Under the pieces are notes generated by a model. The model had not been told where the DNA came from, did not search any database, and saw only the letters and a program-made list of their open reading frames with translations. Shown piece by piece: positions 10,598-21,393 of a stretch of DNA of 64,000 bases. Each line of letters starts with the position of its first letter. Position 1 is the first letter of the stretch. The position numbers were made by a program, and so were the translations under genes. Source of the stretch: Brienomyrus brachyistius. Lineage: Eukaryota > Chordata > Actinopteri > Osteoglossiformes > Mormyridae. Location of the stretch: assembly GCF_023856365.1 (NCBI RefSeq), contig NW_026042700.1:52937-116936 (forward strand), read 5' to 3'.

Positions 10598-10703
10598 CTC
10601 ACCTGGAGGCCCATCAGCGGATGAAGAGGAGCATCAGAGGAGCCTTATGTGTGTCTCACTGACCTCAGATCTGCGCAGACTGGCACTTACTTCCTGATTC
10701 TCC
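10598..10703. repeat. Promoter-like module, inverted arm
   Basis: This is the inverted counterpart of 9,275-9,396, sharing CACACATAAGGCTCCTCTGA in reverse complement and an AGGAAGTAAG ETS-like box. Confidence 0.55.
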
Positions 10704-10984
10704 ATAACTTTGCTGTTTCTCTGTCTTTATCTGTTACTCAGGAGTCCTGAAGTCCAATGAAAAATCCGCTTTCTCCTGTCTATTTGGCTGATACAAGTTC
10801 TGCTCACTTCTGCTTGGGTTGCATGGATCACCAGCCACTTGTCACCAACTAACAGACCACAGCCTACCTGACCAATGTCATAACTGGTGCACCTAGGTAT
10901 AAAATCTCACTTGGAGTCTCACTGTCTCCAAAAAAGGTCACTGTCTGGAACCCCATGGAACCACATTTTTGATTCCTTAGACAA

Positions 10985-11235
10985 GAGCATCCTGAGCAGC
11001 TGCATCACGGTCTGAATTGGGAACTGCCTCGCCTCAGATCATAAGACCAGCGGATAGTGAGGATAGCTGAGAAGATTATTAGAGTCTCTCTCCCCTCCAT
11101 CATGGACATTCACATCACACGCTCCATCCGCAAAGCCACCAACATTGTGGATGACCGCACCCACCCCTCACATAATCTTTTCACTCTGGCATCTGGAAAA
11201 GCATTTAGGCCTCCACAACCAGACTCAGAAACATG
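10985..11235 (+). mobile_element. L2-like LINE ORF2 C-terminal fragment (unit 1)
   Basis: The frame reads SILSSCITV, then RIAEKIIRVSLPSIMDI, RSIRKATNIVDD and THPSHNLFTL. This is the C-terminal signature common to fish L2/Rex1-type ORF2 proteins. A stop and small gaps break it. The copy in unit 3 extends ~160 bp further upstream. Confidence 0.65.
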
Positions 11236-11269
11236 GCGCCTGACTACTGAACTCTCAGGGACTGATCTG

Positions 11270-11585
11270 ATACCACACACAACACACACACACATACAGC
11301 TGTGTAATCATATCTTCGTGGGGACTCTCCATTCATTTCTATGGGGAAAACTGTAATCCCAACATGACAACTTTAACCCCTACCAACCCCTAACCTTAAC
11401 CATATGTAACCAAACCAAATACAAGACTTTTGGCATTTTTAGTTTTTTGACTGTATTTACAGATCTTTGTGAGTACCTGAAAATGCCCCCCAAAACATCA
11501 AAATAACGGGGTTTTTGTCACATTGTGGGGGACATTTGGTCCCCACAATGTAATATACACCTACTCCACACACACACACACACAG
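11270..11585. repeat. GTGGGGACTCTCC repeat, first copy, with (CA)n
   Basis: It begins after a CA microsatellite with CTTCGTGGGGACTCTCC and closes near 11,520-11,555 with GGTCCCCACAATG, which is partly the inverse of its start. It is a common fish interspersed repeat with palindromic ends. Confidence 0.5.
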
Positions 11586-11880
11586 ATTAGGTATTTGAAT
11601 CTTTGTGGGGATTCTCCATTCATTTGTATGGGCGTAACCCCAATCCTAACTATGGCAACCTTAAACATTGCAGTAGTTACCAAGCAGTAACAGTAAGCAA
11701 CCAAACAAAATGCAAGACTTTTTGAATTATTCATTTGACTGCATTCACAGAATTTAATAAAATTCAGTATCTTACTTTCGGGACCGAAAACATGTCCCTA
11801 CAAAGTCAAAATAACATGTTTTTATAGCACTATGTACATAACCACCCACCCAAACGCGCGCGCACACACACACAAACAGG
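11586..11880. repeat. GTGGGGATTCTCC repeat, second copy, with (CA)n
   Basis: This diverged direct copy of the previous element begins CTTTGTGGGGATTCTCC and is followed by a (GC)n/(CA)n tract near 11,855-11,876. The next ~570 bp, to 12,450, hold no gene I can see. Confidence 0.5.
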
Positions 11881-12449
11881 CCTACCTACAGTATACCCTC
11901 CATAGATTCCTGAATGAAATATCTGTAAAGCAGTTATTATGGCATGGCGTTTGGTTTGAACATGCAGTTTTTAAGAATATTGCGCTAATTCTAAACGAAA
12001 GACTGCACTAATTCTAAAATGGCTATATAAGAACTTTATTTACCATTAAATAAATTATAAATCAAACCAAAATTTAGTCTCTCAAAAAACTTGTATATGA
12101 CATATCTTTGTTCACATTATGAGAAATTAAAAACACCAGGACACAGAATGTGAATAACAAGAACTATAGTGTTCTTTCTCAAAAGCCTACCTACCAACGT
12201 GGCTAAAATGCTAATTGCGTTCGTCAGCTATGGAAAAAAAACAGCGGGGCACCCCAAACATCGCGGTATTACGCATTACCGTAATACTGCATAGCAAAGA
12301 CATAATGTCATAAAAAATTACAGTCAGTATTTATAGACAGAACTGCGTGGTTTCCCATTGACAAGTAGATACATGGTTTACGGGCTTGAAGGCGGTTAGA
12401 TCAACAAATCCAATCACGCTCAGCCAAAACAAGCACGAGCTAAACATAC

Positions 12450-12635
12450 TACTATTGATTGGTTCACCTTCAAATTCGTCCCGCCCTGACAATTAATTCT
12501 CGTATTCATTCGTTGAAAATGGCGTCAGTACATATCTTCATCCTTTCGACCAATGAAAAATTTCGCTGGTTTCCATAGAAACAAAATCAGTGCAGTTTGA
12601 ACATAAACTTTCTGACAGAGCGATGGCGCAGCGGT
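12450..12635 (+). promoter_or_regulatory. Promoter-like stretch with CCAAT boxes and RFX X-box (unit 1)
   Basis: Several CCAAT boxes occur in either orientation (GATTGGTTC about 12,456 and GACCAATGAA about 12,550). They are followed by GTTTCCATAGAAAC (12,569-12,582), which fits the X-box bound by RFX factors. An ATG at 12,623 (MAQR) runs straight into GTGAGA, a possible first exon and donor. This is the layout of a small ciliary-type promoter, but no matching downstream plus-strand exon was found. Confidence 0.35.
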
Positions 12636-13020
12636 GAGAAGCATCTCTTCCTATGTTTCTTGCTATTTCTTCAGATTATGTTTTGTTAGCATAGTTAATT
12701 ATATATTTCATTGTATGTCGTGATATAGTTCATGCAAATATTGCCGCAAAATATAATTGAAATATATTTAAAATTAGTAGCTTAAACTGTAGATGCTGTG
12801 GCCATTTTTCGTAATGTGATTGTTTATATTTAAATTGTAAGAGAAAATAATTGTGTTAAACTTAAAAACAACAAGCCTTATGGTTGATATGATTGGTTTT
12901 ACTCATCCGGTCTGTCGTAATGCGTTTCATCTGAAGATGTTATTCTGAAAAGAGCCCCTATACGTTTACTTTTTAAATGTCCCATGTTGTTGAAGTAAGA
13001 TTAACCGTTTGCTGGGTTCA

Positions 13021-13261
13021 TTACCATGGCGATGTTATAACGTACCGAAGCAGCGTCCTGATTTCGCCAGCGTTACTGTATAGGTTGTGAAACAGTTTTA
13101 GCAATTTGGCCGCTTCTATCGGAGTAGCCTCGATGCCACGAGCAGCCAATGAAGGCTCCATCCCTTTCCATAGGCATTCTTGGTGAATAGCATTTAGCAA
13201 ATGTCTGGAGTACGTTGAAAATACACAGTGTCTAGTTTGGCTTTGAGAGTATCACAGACGG
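13021..13261 (-). pseudogene. Unidentified protein-coding exon, broken by +2 bp (unit 1)
   Basis: The minus strand opens after a TAACTAG acceptor-like site (AG at 13,263-13,262) and ends at TAA 13,023-13,021. The frame contains DTLKAKLDTV, LLNAIHQECLWKGMEPSL and IEAAKLLKLFHNLYSNAGEI. An extra CA near 13,223-13,227 compared with unit 3 shifts the frame here. The composition is that of a helical cytosolic protein C-terminus. I do not recognise the family. It lacks an ATG, consistent with a terminal exon. Confidence 0.5.
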
Positions 13262-13271
13262 CTAGTTAATT

Positions 13272-13616
13272 ATGTTAACCAGAATGAAAATTCCGAAAGC
13301 TGTTTCCTGGACCAACGACCAGCACTGGGGAGCCTGGGACCTGTGGGACGAGGTGATCGACTGGGGAGAGAGGAAAGGTTTGGAGGAGTGCTCACCAGCG
13401 ACACCCCCCACTGTCCAGGCTGGGGAGGTTATGGGGGGACTGGGAGGTGTGACGGACTGGTGTAAGGGAGGGGAGGGTGTGAGAGTGATAGGCAATGCTG
13501 GCATTGTTTCTGAGACTCTTCAGAGAGGAAACTGGCGGTGTAGAGATAGATGTGGGTCTGGTATAGATAGAAGATGTAGAAGTGGTGGAAAATTAATATT
13601 AAAGTTGAGCTTGTAG
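13272..13616 (+). CDS. Doubtful Trp-rich ORF (unit 1)
   Basis: The plus-strand frame of 114 codons starts MLTRMKIPKAVSWTNDQHW and has several tryptophans and acidic residues, then becomes Gly-rich. The unit 3 version (55,855-56,124) shares the first ~75 residues and then ends early through small indels. It has no recognised domain and could be chance. The following ~150 bp hold nothing clear. Confidence 0.2.
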   Translation: MLTRMKIPKAVSWTNDQHWGAWDLWDEVIDWGERKGLEECSPATPPTVQAGEVMGGLGGVTDWCKGGEGVRVIGNAGIVSETLQRGNWRCRDRCGSGIDRRCRSGGKLILKLSL

Positions 13617-13769
13617 AGCTCTTGACACAGAGAAGAGCCAAAATACAAGGAAGATGAAGCTGTGGTTCTTCTGCTGCTGTTTGGGGAACATTAAATGTTT
13701 GAAACAGTATCAAAGATAATGAATTAAGTGTGCTAAATTTTGAGATGTATAGTGGAATGTTTATTAACA

Positions 13770-14900
13770 ATTGTTAATGTGGCGCCCCTGAACCCCCTCG
13801 GTTGGCCGCCCCTGCCGGTTGTGTGGGGTCGGGGATGAGGACTAATCGGGGCCAGTCGGGGATCTGGCCCCGGTGCCGGGGGGGCCCACTCCTGCACGCC
13901 CTTATTGCTCCCCTGGGCCGGACACCACATTTCATACAACACTAGAGCTTTGAGGGGCAGTGGGGAGGTTTTACTTGCACATTAGACACCACATGACACT
14001 AGGGCTGAGGAGGTGGGTATAGGCAGGTGGGGTTCTGCCGTCTGCCAGCGGTGGGGTGCCCGTGCCTCGACTGTTCACCTGCTTTTTGCACTTTAGTTAT
14101 ATACACAGTCCATGCTACATTAGGGCCTTGGGGTGCAGGGAGGGGGATGGGGGACTCTGCCATCTGCCAGTGGTGGGGCCCTCATACTCGAACTGCACCC
14201 ACTAATTTTAATGCATTGTAGACATAAACACACAACTCTCTCACACTTGTACATGCACACTTCACATTAACATGGGACGGGGAATCAGTGGGGGCTGAGA
14301 GGTCCCCCCTAACTCTCTGTCTCTGGCCCTGCGCGTGTGGGGTGGCCCGGCAGGTAGAAGACGGCTCTGGCCGGTGTGGGCCGTCTCCTCTTGTGGGCTG
14401 CGGGCTGGGTGGTCCTTGGCTCTGCTGCGCCGTGGTGGGGCCCTGGCAGGCGGTCCGGGGTATCTAGGGATGCTCTGAGCCCTTCTAGGCGAATTGTAGG
14501 GTTCGGTCTGGGCTGGGCGGGGGGTCTGCCGCTCCCCAGTTGACGCAGGTCCGCTCCTGGGTGGTGGGGGGGGGGGTGCACTTTGTTTGTATGGGTCTCC
14601 CTTAGATCATCCTGCAGTGTCGGGGAGGGGGGGGGACGTGCCGGGTCGCTACAGTGGGCGGTGATCCGTCCTGCCGGGGAGCGGACTGGGGGGACCGTCC
14701 GCCAGGGGAGTGTTCCCGGTTGATGGGGCCCTTTGGCCCTGGACCCGCTTCCCTCGGTGGAGGGCTTGCGGGAGGGACTGGGGGGCTCGCTGTCTGTCCC
14801 CCCTCTGCGGACCTCCTTTTACAGGGGTTGGGCCCCCCTTAGTCCCTCGTGGGCTCCCTCTCGGGTTGGGCGGGTGGTTGTCTTGTGGACATATGGCCAT
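13770..14900. repeat. GC-rich ~1.1-kb repeat (unit 1)
   Basis: The block is sharply GC-rich in AT-rich surroundings. It has low-complexity G runs and recurring phrases such as GCCAGCGGTGGGGTGCCC and GCCAGTGGTGGGGCCC. Apparent open frames on both strands are composition artefacts. It resembles the GC-rich 3' region of a fish retroelement, but I cannot name it. Confidence 0.45.
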
Positions 14901-16363
14901 GGGCCGTGTGTTTCTTATGGTTGTTTGTACTCTGTATTCCCCTACACTTTATTTTCTCCATCCCACCTTTACATCTCCAGCCCGCTGTTCCTGGGAAAAG
15001 CCACCTGCCAATCATCCTTGGAGCAGCAGCCATTCTCAGGATCTCCTACATCACAGATCACCTAATAAACACAGGACCTGTCGACGACTGGAGAAAAGGA
15101 GAAACGCTGAAGCACACTGGGCATTTTGGAAGCATTTCATCATAATAAATTACCTTTGCCTTTACAGTTTCTGTGTACAGTTTCATTATAGTAAATTGCA
15201 CTTAGTTGTGATTACTCAGTTACAAAGACAATGGGTCACTCTATAATGGGTGATGGTATGCTTTTAGCTGTGCTTCCACAGGTTGTATCTGCCTTAGTAA
15301 ATGACTAAATGTCTTTTTCACAAGTGATTTTGATTATGTTTGTAGAATTAAATTAAAGGTAAACCTGTACATTGGTTAAAATAACATCTGACTGCTACAA
15401 TAATACATCATACAGCGTCTTTTGTACTAATGTGCTACCTTGAGACATTCAGGTTGTATAATGAACAATTTTAATAAGAATTGTGTTAAGTAATTAACTT
15501 TCAAAATCTATCAATACCATGCAAAAGTGTAAAGTAAAATTCATGAGATACTTATTACAATAAACGGAAGTAGTCTGTACCCATTTAAAGAGGCTTTACA
15601 TCGTACAGCTTCTTATACTGGTCTGGTTGGTGGGTATAAAGGATCAATTAGAAATCTTCCTCCTCCAAATGTATCATTTCATGAGTTTTGGTAGAGTGGG
15701 GGTAGCAGGATAATAATAGGATTTACTGGTTATTTTTGATACGGTAAAATCGCAAGACGCAGAAAAATAAAAATTTGTGTATGGTCAGAATTATCAGTGG
15801 TAGGAGATTTTGTCCCTACTACCATCTGGGAAAAGAACATTCTGGTGCTTATCTGTGAAGAAGCAATTTCAGGAGATATAAATCCTTGCAAAAAGTAGTC
15901 TCCCACTCTATAAATAGGGTGCAATTTGTTTTTTCACGCAGTGGAAATGGAAATGTTTTTTTAATGTTGATGACGACTGTAACTGGTCAAAAGGTGGCGC
16001 CAAAGATCCCCAGTAATGCATCGCCCATTAATGTACAGATATCCCCCTGCCTCACCATGCATGACTCCTCCAATGGTGCTGATGTTTAACAGTACATTCA
16101 TCCTAACTATACAATTTGATATCTGGTATCGTCCTGTCAGTTTTAACCCATTTCTAAGTCCCGTATGGTTTAGGTAGCTTTTTTTCCAAAATGATGACCA
16201 TGAAATTAGGCACATATAACAAATATTGAACAATAGGCATTAATTGAAATGCTCTCTCTCACAGACACACACATATTAGATGTCTATGTCTTTCAAATTG
16301 TTTAATACGAATTAATCTGTTTTATAATGTTCACACAAAAAAAGCTTTTGTGTTCACATTTTA
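14901..16363. other. No gene seen (unit 1)
   Basis: This is unique-looking AT-rich sequence. A short open run near 15,580-15,700 (…LVGGYKGSIRNLPPP…) is too short to call. Unit 3 leaves homology with unit 1 at about 15,735. Confidence 0.4.
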
Positions 16364-17775
16364 CAACCCCAAATCAGAAAAAGTTGGGATGGTATGTAAA
16401 ATGAAAATCAAACTGAAAACAGCACTTTGTTAAATTATCTTTGACCTGTATTACATTGAAAACAATACAACAGCACATTATTTAATGTGTTCCTCGTGAA
16501 TTTCATTGTTCTTTTTCAAACACGTATTCCAATTTTGGTTCTTAGAACACATTTCAAAAAAAGTTGGGACAGTAAAGCATTTAGTACTTTGTAATGTCGC
16601 CATTCCTTTTCACAACACTTAAAAGGCATTTAGGGACTGAAGACACCAAGTGATGTAGTGTTTCAGGTGTAATTTTGTCCCATTCTTCCTGCAAACAAGT
16701 CTTAAAGCGGACAACAGTACGGGGTCTTCGTTGTCACATATTGCGCTTCAAAATGAACCACACATTCTCTATTGGAGACAGGTCGGGACTGCAGGCAGTC
16801 AAGTACCCATACCCTCTTCCTCCACAGCCAGGACTTTGTAATGTGTGCAGAATGTGGTTTCGCATTGTTTGTTGAAAAATGCATGGGCTTCCCTGGAAAA
16901 AATGTCTTCTTGAAGGTAACATATTGTGCTCCAAAATCTCTATGTACTTTTCAGCATTAATGGTGCCATCACAGAACTGCAAGTTACCTTTGCCAAGGGC
17001 ACTGACACAACCCCATACCATGACAGACCCTGGCTTTTGGACTTATTGCTGGTAACAGTCTGGGTGATCCTTTTCTTCTTTGGTCTGGAGCACACGGCAT
17101 CCATTTCTCACAAAAAATACCTGAAATACTGATTCATCTGACCACAGTACACGTTTTCACTGTGTGATGGTCCAACTCAGATGCGTTCTGAGCCCAGAGA
17201 AGCCGACGGCGCTTCTGGACACTGTTAAGATGGGGCTTGCTTTTGGCACAGTACAGTTTTAACTGGCATTTGTGGATGTAACTACGTATTGTGGTACTTG
17301 ACAAAGGTTTGCCAAAGTAGTCATATGTGGTCATATCGCTTATAGATGAATGACGATTCTTGATGCAGTGGGATGCTGAGGGATCGGAGATCACGGTAGT
17401 TCAACTTAGGCTTGCTTCCTTGTCCTTTACGCACTGAAATTGCTTCAGACTCCTTCAATCTTTTAATTATGGTATGCACTGATGAAGGTGAAATATCCAA
17501 ATCTTTTCCTGTCGTTCTTTGAGGAACATTGTTTTTAAACATTTCAATAATTTTCTCACGTATTTGTGCTGCTTTTGTACCAAATCATAATTACAATCAC
17601 CTGTTGACATCACTTGTTTCAAATCACATCATTATTTAACCAATTTACCTCACTACTGGCCCTAAATCGCTCCTGTCCCAACTTTTTTGGAAATGTGTTG
17701 CAAGAACCAAAATTGGAATACGTGTTTATTTTGAGGAATACAATGAAATTCATGAGGAACACATTAAATAATGTG
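16364..17775 (-). mobile_element. Tc1/mariner transposon, one end truncated
   Basis: The left end starts at CAACCCCAAATCAG next to a TA dinucleotide (16,362-16,363). A long inverted repeat pairs 16,474-16,575 with 17,675-17,775 (for example AAAAAAGTTGGGACAG with CTGTCCCAACTTTTTT). The outer ~110 bp of the right arm are missing. Between the arms lies a decayed transposase on the minus strand. Unit 1 only: unit 2 and unit 3 lack this region. Confidence 0.85.
16734..17542 (-). pseudogene. Tc1-type transposase remnant
   Basis: Read on the minus strand in several frames, it shows the helix-turn-helix part (TGKDLDISPSSVHTIIKRL), then PLSSTTIRSYIHKC. WSDESVFQ follows with the first catalytic Asp, then MVWGCVSALGKGNL, and SPDLSPIENVWF with the final catalytic Glu of the DDE triad. 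At least two frameshifts separate these blocks, so no active enzyme is expected. Confidence 0.8.
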
Positions 17776-17784
17776 ATGGGGGTA

Positions 17785-18045
17785 ACACAATAAATTCAAG
17801 ATTTTTATTTGTCGTACAAATGTAGTGGTACACTGGCAGCGAAATGAAATTGTCGTTACTCCAGTCGGTGTAATAAACACACTAGTAAAAGGACATCAAA
17901 ATTAAACAACATGAATTAACTGAAACTACAGAAAGATAATAAGAAAATATAACAATAAAAGGTATATAAAAAGTAAAGATGAAAATGTATAAAAAATATG
18001 TAGAAATGTTTAAAGTACAGATTGTAGTTATAGCATATTTTAGCT
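17785..18045 (-). repeat. LINE 3'-tail-like repeat
   Basis: TTTTTATTTGTCGTACAAAT and GCAGCGAAATGAAATTGTCG are typical of antisense fish LINE 3' UTRs. It adjoins the coding fragment at 18,046-18,335, so the two probably form one element. Confidence 0.45.
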
Positions 18046-18335
18046 TTTAATCTGTGATGTTAATGATCCTACTGGCCGGGGGTAGAAGCTTCTCCTCGGC
18101 CTCTCAGTCCCGGCCATAAGGCCCCGGGGACTTATGCAGGGCGGCAGTTCTGTCCTGGTGATTCTCTGGGCGCATCGTATCACCCTCAGCGGGACTTGGC
18201 GGCCCTCAGAGCTGGAGCTGCCGTACCGAGCAGTTATGCTCCCGGAGAGCACAGATCCCACATTGCCGCTGTAGAAGGTTTTTTGTGGCACAGACGAGAG
18301 TCTGTATTTCCACAGCTGCCTCACATGATACACTC
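18046..18335 (-). mobile_element. L2-like LINE ORF2 C-terminal fragment
   Basis: The minus-strand frame reads VGSVLSGSITARYGSSSSEG, VIRCAQRITRTELP and RPRRSFYPRPVGSLTS, the C-terminal signature of fish L2/Rex1-type ORF2. It is broken by gaps. It lies in the block absent from units 2 and 3. Confidence 0.65.
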
Positions 18336-19079
18336 ACTGTCAGGCTTTCAGCACTAAAGCTACAGATTACTGGGTGGCCGAGAGGTCTGTGAAATTTGGA
18401 GGGTCAGTAGCTTGCCTGGGAAGCCTTAGCATTCAGCGAAAACTGAACAGAGAGCCCTGTAGCAGGGTTGTCTAATTTGTTTAGCTGGCTGGCATAAGAT
18501 TTTCAGTATGAAACAAGTATGCACACAGATTTACATGTACGTAACAGTTTTATTACCTTGTAAATAGTTTGCAGGGTTTTCAAAGTACCCCAGTGCATTT
18601 GATATAGCGAATTTTAGGTTTATAATGAAATAATATAGATTTGCCCTAAGATTTAATAAGATTTCTTGCGTGAGCGTGAGAGTCTGAAGGTGTGAGTGTC
18701 ACACCAGATGGGTGAGAGCTGGCAACCCTGGCTCTGTTCAGTAGCCTCAGAAATTCTTTCGAACTTTCCAAACACAGCTGATGGAAATCAATGGACGCAA
18801 AGGTTCTCAGTGACCATTTTAGCTTGTTTTTAGACTAAAGGCCTATGATGGATCTTTGGAATGTTGCGGAGATACGAATGCTGAGGACAGCATACTTTGT
18901 GCTGTGAGTGTTATGTTAACCATGTAAACAAAGAGGAAGTACACAGTCCAACCAGGTACTATATTGAAATGCTAACAAGTTTTTAAATATTTTTATTCAA
19001 GTGACTTTAAGTCTGGATAATTTTTTTAATGGTTGGAAACATGTGTATTACTGTAAATTAAATAATTAAACTTCTGAAA
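18336..19079. other. No gene seen (unit 1)
   Basis: The AT-rich stretch has no convincing coding frame. Unit 2 regains homology at 18,785 and unit 3 at 18,926. Confidence 0.5.
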
Positions 19080-20520
19080 TGGCCGCTCAGTGCAGGAGGA
19101 GGCTGCAAACCTGAAGAGGCACACAACCGTATGGGTGGGGCAGGGGATCAATGGTGTGAGGTAGAGGACCAGGGCAGTGGGATTGCAGTGGCACAAGGGC
19201 AACCGTGTGGTCATCATGGGCTCCTCCAATGGCAGCTTCAGGTAAGTCGCTCTGATAAACCCCGTTAGACTCCAGTGAAGTGAGTGAGGCTGCAGCGCTA
19301 CACTGGAGGGGACACATGTGGGCTCAGGGGCCCACGTGACTGTAGCAGAGGAAGGGATCTCTAGCTGATGTGGAGGTACAGGCCCAGTGGCAGTAAGGGG
19401 TGGGCAGTCAGCTGCAGAGGCTGCGGGGCCAGCGGCCCCACTGTACACATGGACCGCAGGGAATCTCAGCATGTTGTGCCCAAAGTCCAGCACACATGCC
19501 GTGCTCCGGGGGAAATTCAGGCCCAGGATGGAGGGATCGAGCATGTCAGCCATCCACATAGTTACTATTCACAACTAAACCCCCCATGTCAAAAGGGAAC
19601 AACCCCGTCCCTCTTAAAGGGGCCAGGTCACCAGTCATTGTTCTCACCTGCACCAATGTCAGTTCTTGACAGTGTCTGGTCTCACCAGGGTTGCAGTGGA
19701 ACCTGTATGGACTAGGGCAGTACATGCGACTCACATCACTATGGTGGGTATGTGACAGAAGTTGCCTCTGTGAGTCCAATCCGTAGTCACAACCTCTGCA
19801 GCAGGTGGCAGCAGGGCCACCTCCCCGGTGTCAACAAGGAAGTTCCGGAAATTAACCTTGTTGGCCCACATCTTCCCGGCTATGCGTGCCCTTGGCGGAA
19901 CCCTGGGTGGCGGTGAACTTGGGACACTGTCTGAGGATTGAGGGGTGGGGGGGGGTGCTGCTGCCTGTCAGCCTACAGGCAGTCTGCCTCCAGGAAGTAA
20001 ACCTGAGGGCCTGGGTCCTCCCAGCCCTTTGGCGTTTACAGCTTGGTTGATTTCTCCCGCCTCGTTCCCCGCCACCTTGCTGCCCACAATTTCTCTCTCC
20101 AAAGCCAGTTCCAGGGCCTCGTCTAGGGACGCAGAGGAGTTGACTGTGTCTGAATGTGAGCTATCTGGGGTTAAGTGTCTAGATAAACTGATCCCTGGCC
20201 AGTTCACTCTGTACTGATAGAGCCATGTGAGCACAGACACGCCTACACAACCCCTTGATATCATTAAGCAGGATGCAGAGAGACTCATTTGACTCAGTCC
20301 CTGCACCTATTGTTTAACTGAGAGGGCAGAAGTCCTCACACCGCCCACAGCGATTCTGCAGGGCACTGACCAGTGTCTCATCCAGGGGCTCAAGCAACCA
20401 GCAGTGTACACCTCAGAAAAACATGTGTGACAACCCTGAGGACCTGCTTGCATACCACAATGGTATCCCATCTCCCCTTGCTCTTTGAAGGGGTACAACC
20501 CATCCAGTATAGTTATCACT
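19080..20520 (-). pseudogene. Ty3/gypsy-like gag-protease remnant (unit 1)
   Basis: On the minus strand a gag-like part comes first: LARDQFI about 20,203-20,183 and ASLDEALELALERE about 20,133-20,095, in different frames. A protease part follows with NFLVDTGEVALL (catalytic D-T-G codons 19,832-19,824) and, ~100 codons later, DPSILGLNF, the second retropepsin hallmark. A stop interrupts the link near 19,560. No reverse transcriptase was seen. This is an LTR-retrotransposon relic shared by units 1-3. Confidence 0.65.
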
Positions 20521-20534
20521 GGGCTATCACAATG

Positions 20535-20680
20535 TCATCACAATACTAAAGACTGAAACAAAGCCGTGAGGTCAGACCCTCTGTATACAGCACACAGTCT
20601 CACCCTCACATCCTGTATGACCACATTTCTGCTGTTCACATGGCATTTCTCCAGCTTCCATTGCCCTGCAATGGACTGAC
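20535..20680 (+). pseudogene. Leader exon relic with 5' flank (unit 1, second)
   Basis: An ATG at 20,617 opens MTTFLLFTWHFSSF, a signal-peptide-like start. Upstream is the shared GAGGTCAGACCCTCTGTAT...CCTCACATCCTGT module. No donor is obvious. By position (about 2.3 kb before the next unit's V exon once the L1 is removed) this is the natural first exon of the receptor gene continuing at 28,567. Confidence 0.5.
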
Positions 20681-21393
20681 GTGCTGTTGAAGGTCTACCT
20701 CACTTTACACTTTGCCCATGTCTTGTGTGTATACCCTGTCCGCTCCTAACGTGTATTTAGTTTGTGTAAATCTATCACTGCATCTGCATTTCGCAGTTCA
20801 GCTTCTGACAACATTGTGTTTCCCATCTGTGTATTTGGGTTCGGTGCTTGTTGGGTGCCTGTCGTGGTCCTTCTATTTACAATTGTACGCGGGGCATGCT
20901 GGGATATGCGCCCCGCCGGTGTTACACTAGTATAAAAAAAGGAATCTGGTCGAGTTTGTTCATTGACCAAATTTAGTTTTTGCGAACCAAATTGTTTGTA
21001 GGCCAAAGCATTTGTGAACTGCAAGCACTACTGTACTAATGATAAATTGGTATGAAAAAATGGAGACAATTTCTGAGACACCAGAGCGATCCGTGTACTG
21101 TAATATTTATCTTATCAATAACACAGTAAAAATACACATTAGCGCCAATTCATCTTCTTTATTCATCATGAATATTTTAATTCATTAATGCAGGAGTCTG
21201 TGATAAATCGCTATCAGCATTTGGTTTATAATGGCCAATTAATGATAACTAAAAAGAAACAGAGAGACTGAAGACAGAACTTTCAACCATGATATGAGTA
21301 CTGTTGCTGCATAATTTGTCCACCAGGGGTCACAGCGCAACCCCCATCTCGGCAAGATGGATGACTTGAAATACGTTTCTATATCAAGTTGAA
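20681..21393. other. No gene seen (unit 1)
   Basis: Presumed intron with GGGCATGCTGGGATATGCGC near 20,898. No coding signal. Confidence 0.4.

Noticed and set aside
10730..10915. Possible protein fragment on the minus strand (GCGLLVGDKWLV)
   Set aside because: The frame is short and not supported by splice sites; similarity impressions were too vague to name.
14309..15246. Several Pro/Gly/Arg-rich frames on both strands in the GC-rich block
   Set aside because: Low-complexity composition makes long open frames by chance, and frames differ between units 1 and 3.
15580..15710. Short plus-strand open run (LVGGYKGSIRNLPPP)
   Set aside because: About 40 codons, no start, no splice support, and broken in unit 3.
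19368..19715. Plus-strand 115-codon frame, conserved in three units
   Set aside because: Conserved only because the DNA is duplicated; the minus strand carries the recognisable protease and gag pieces.
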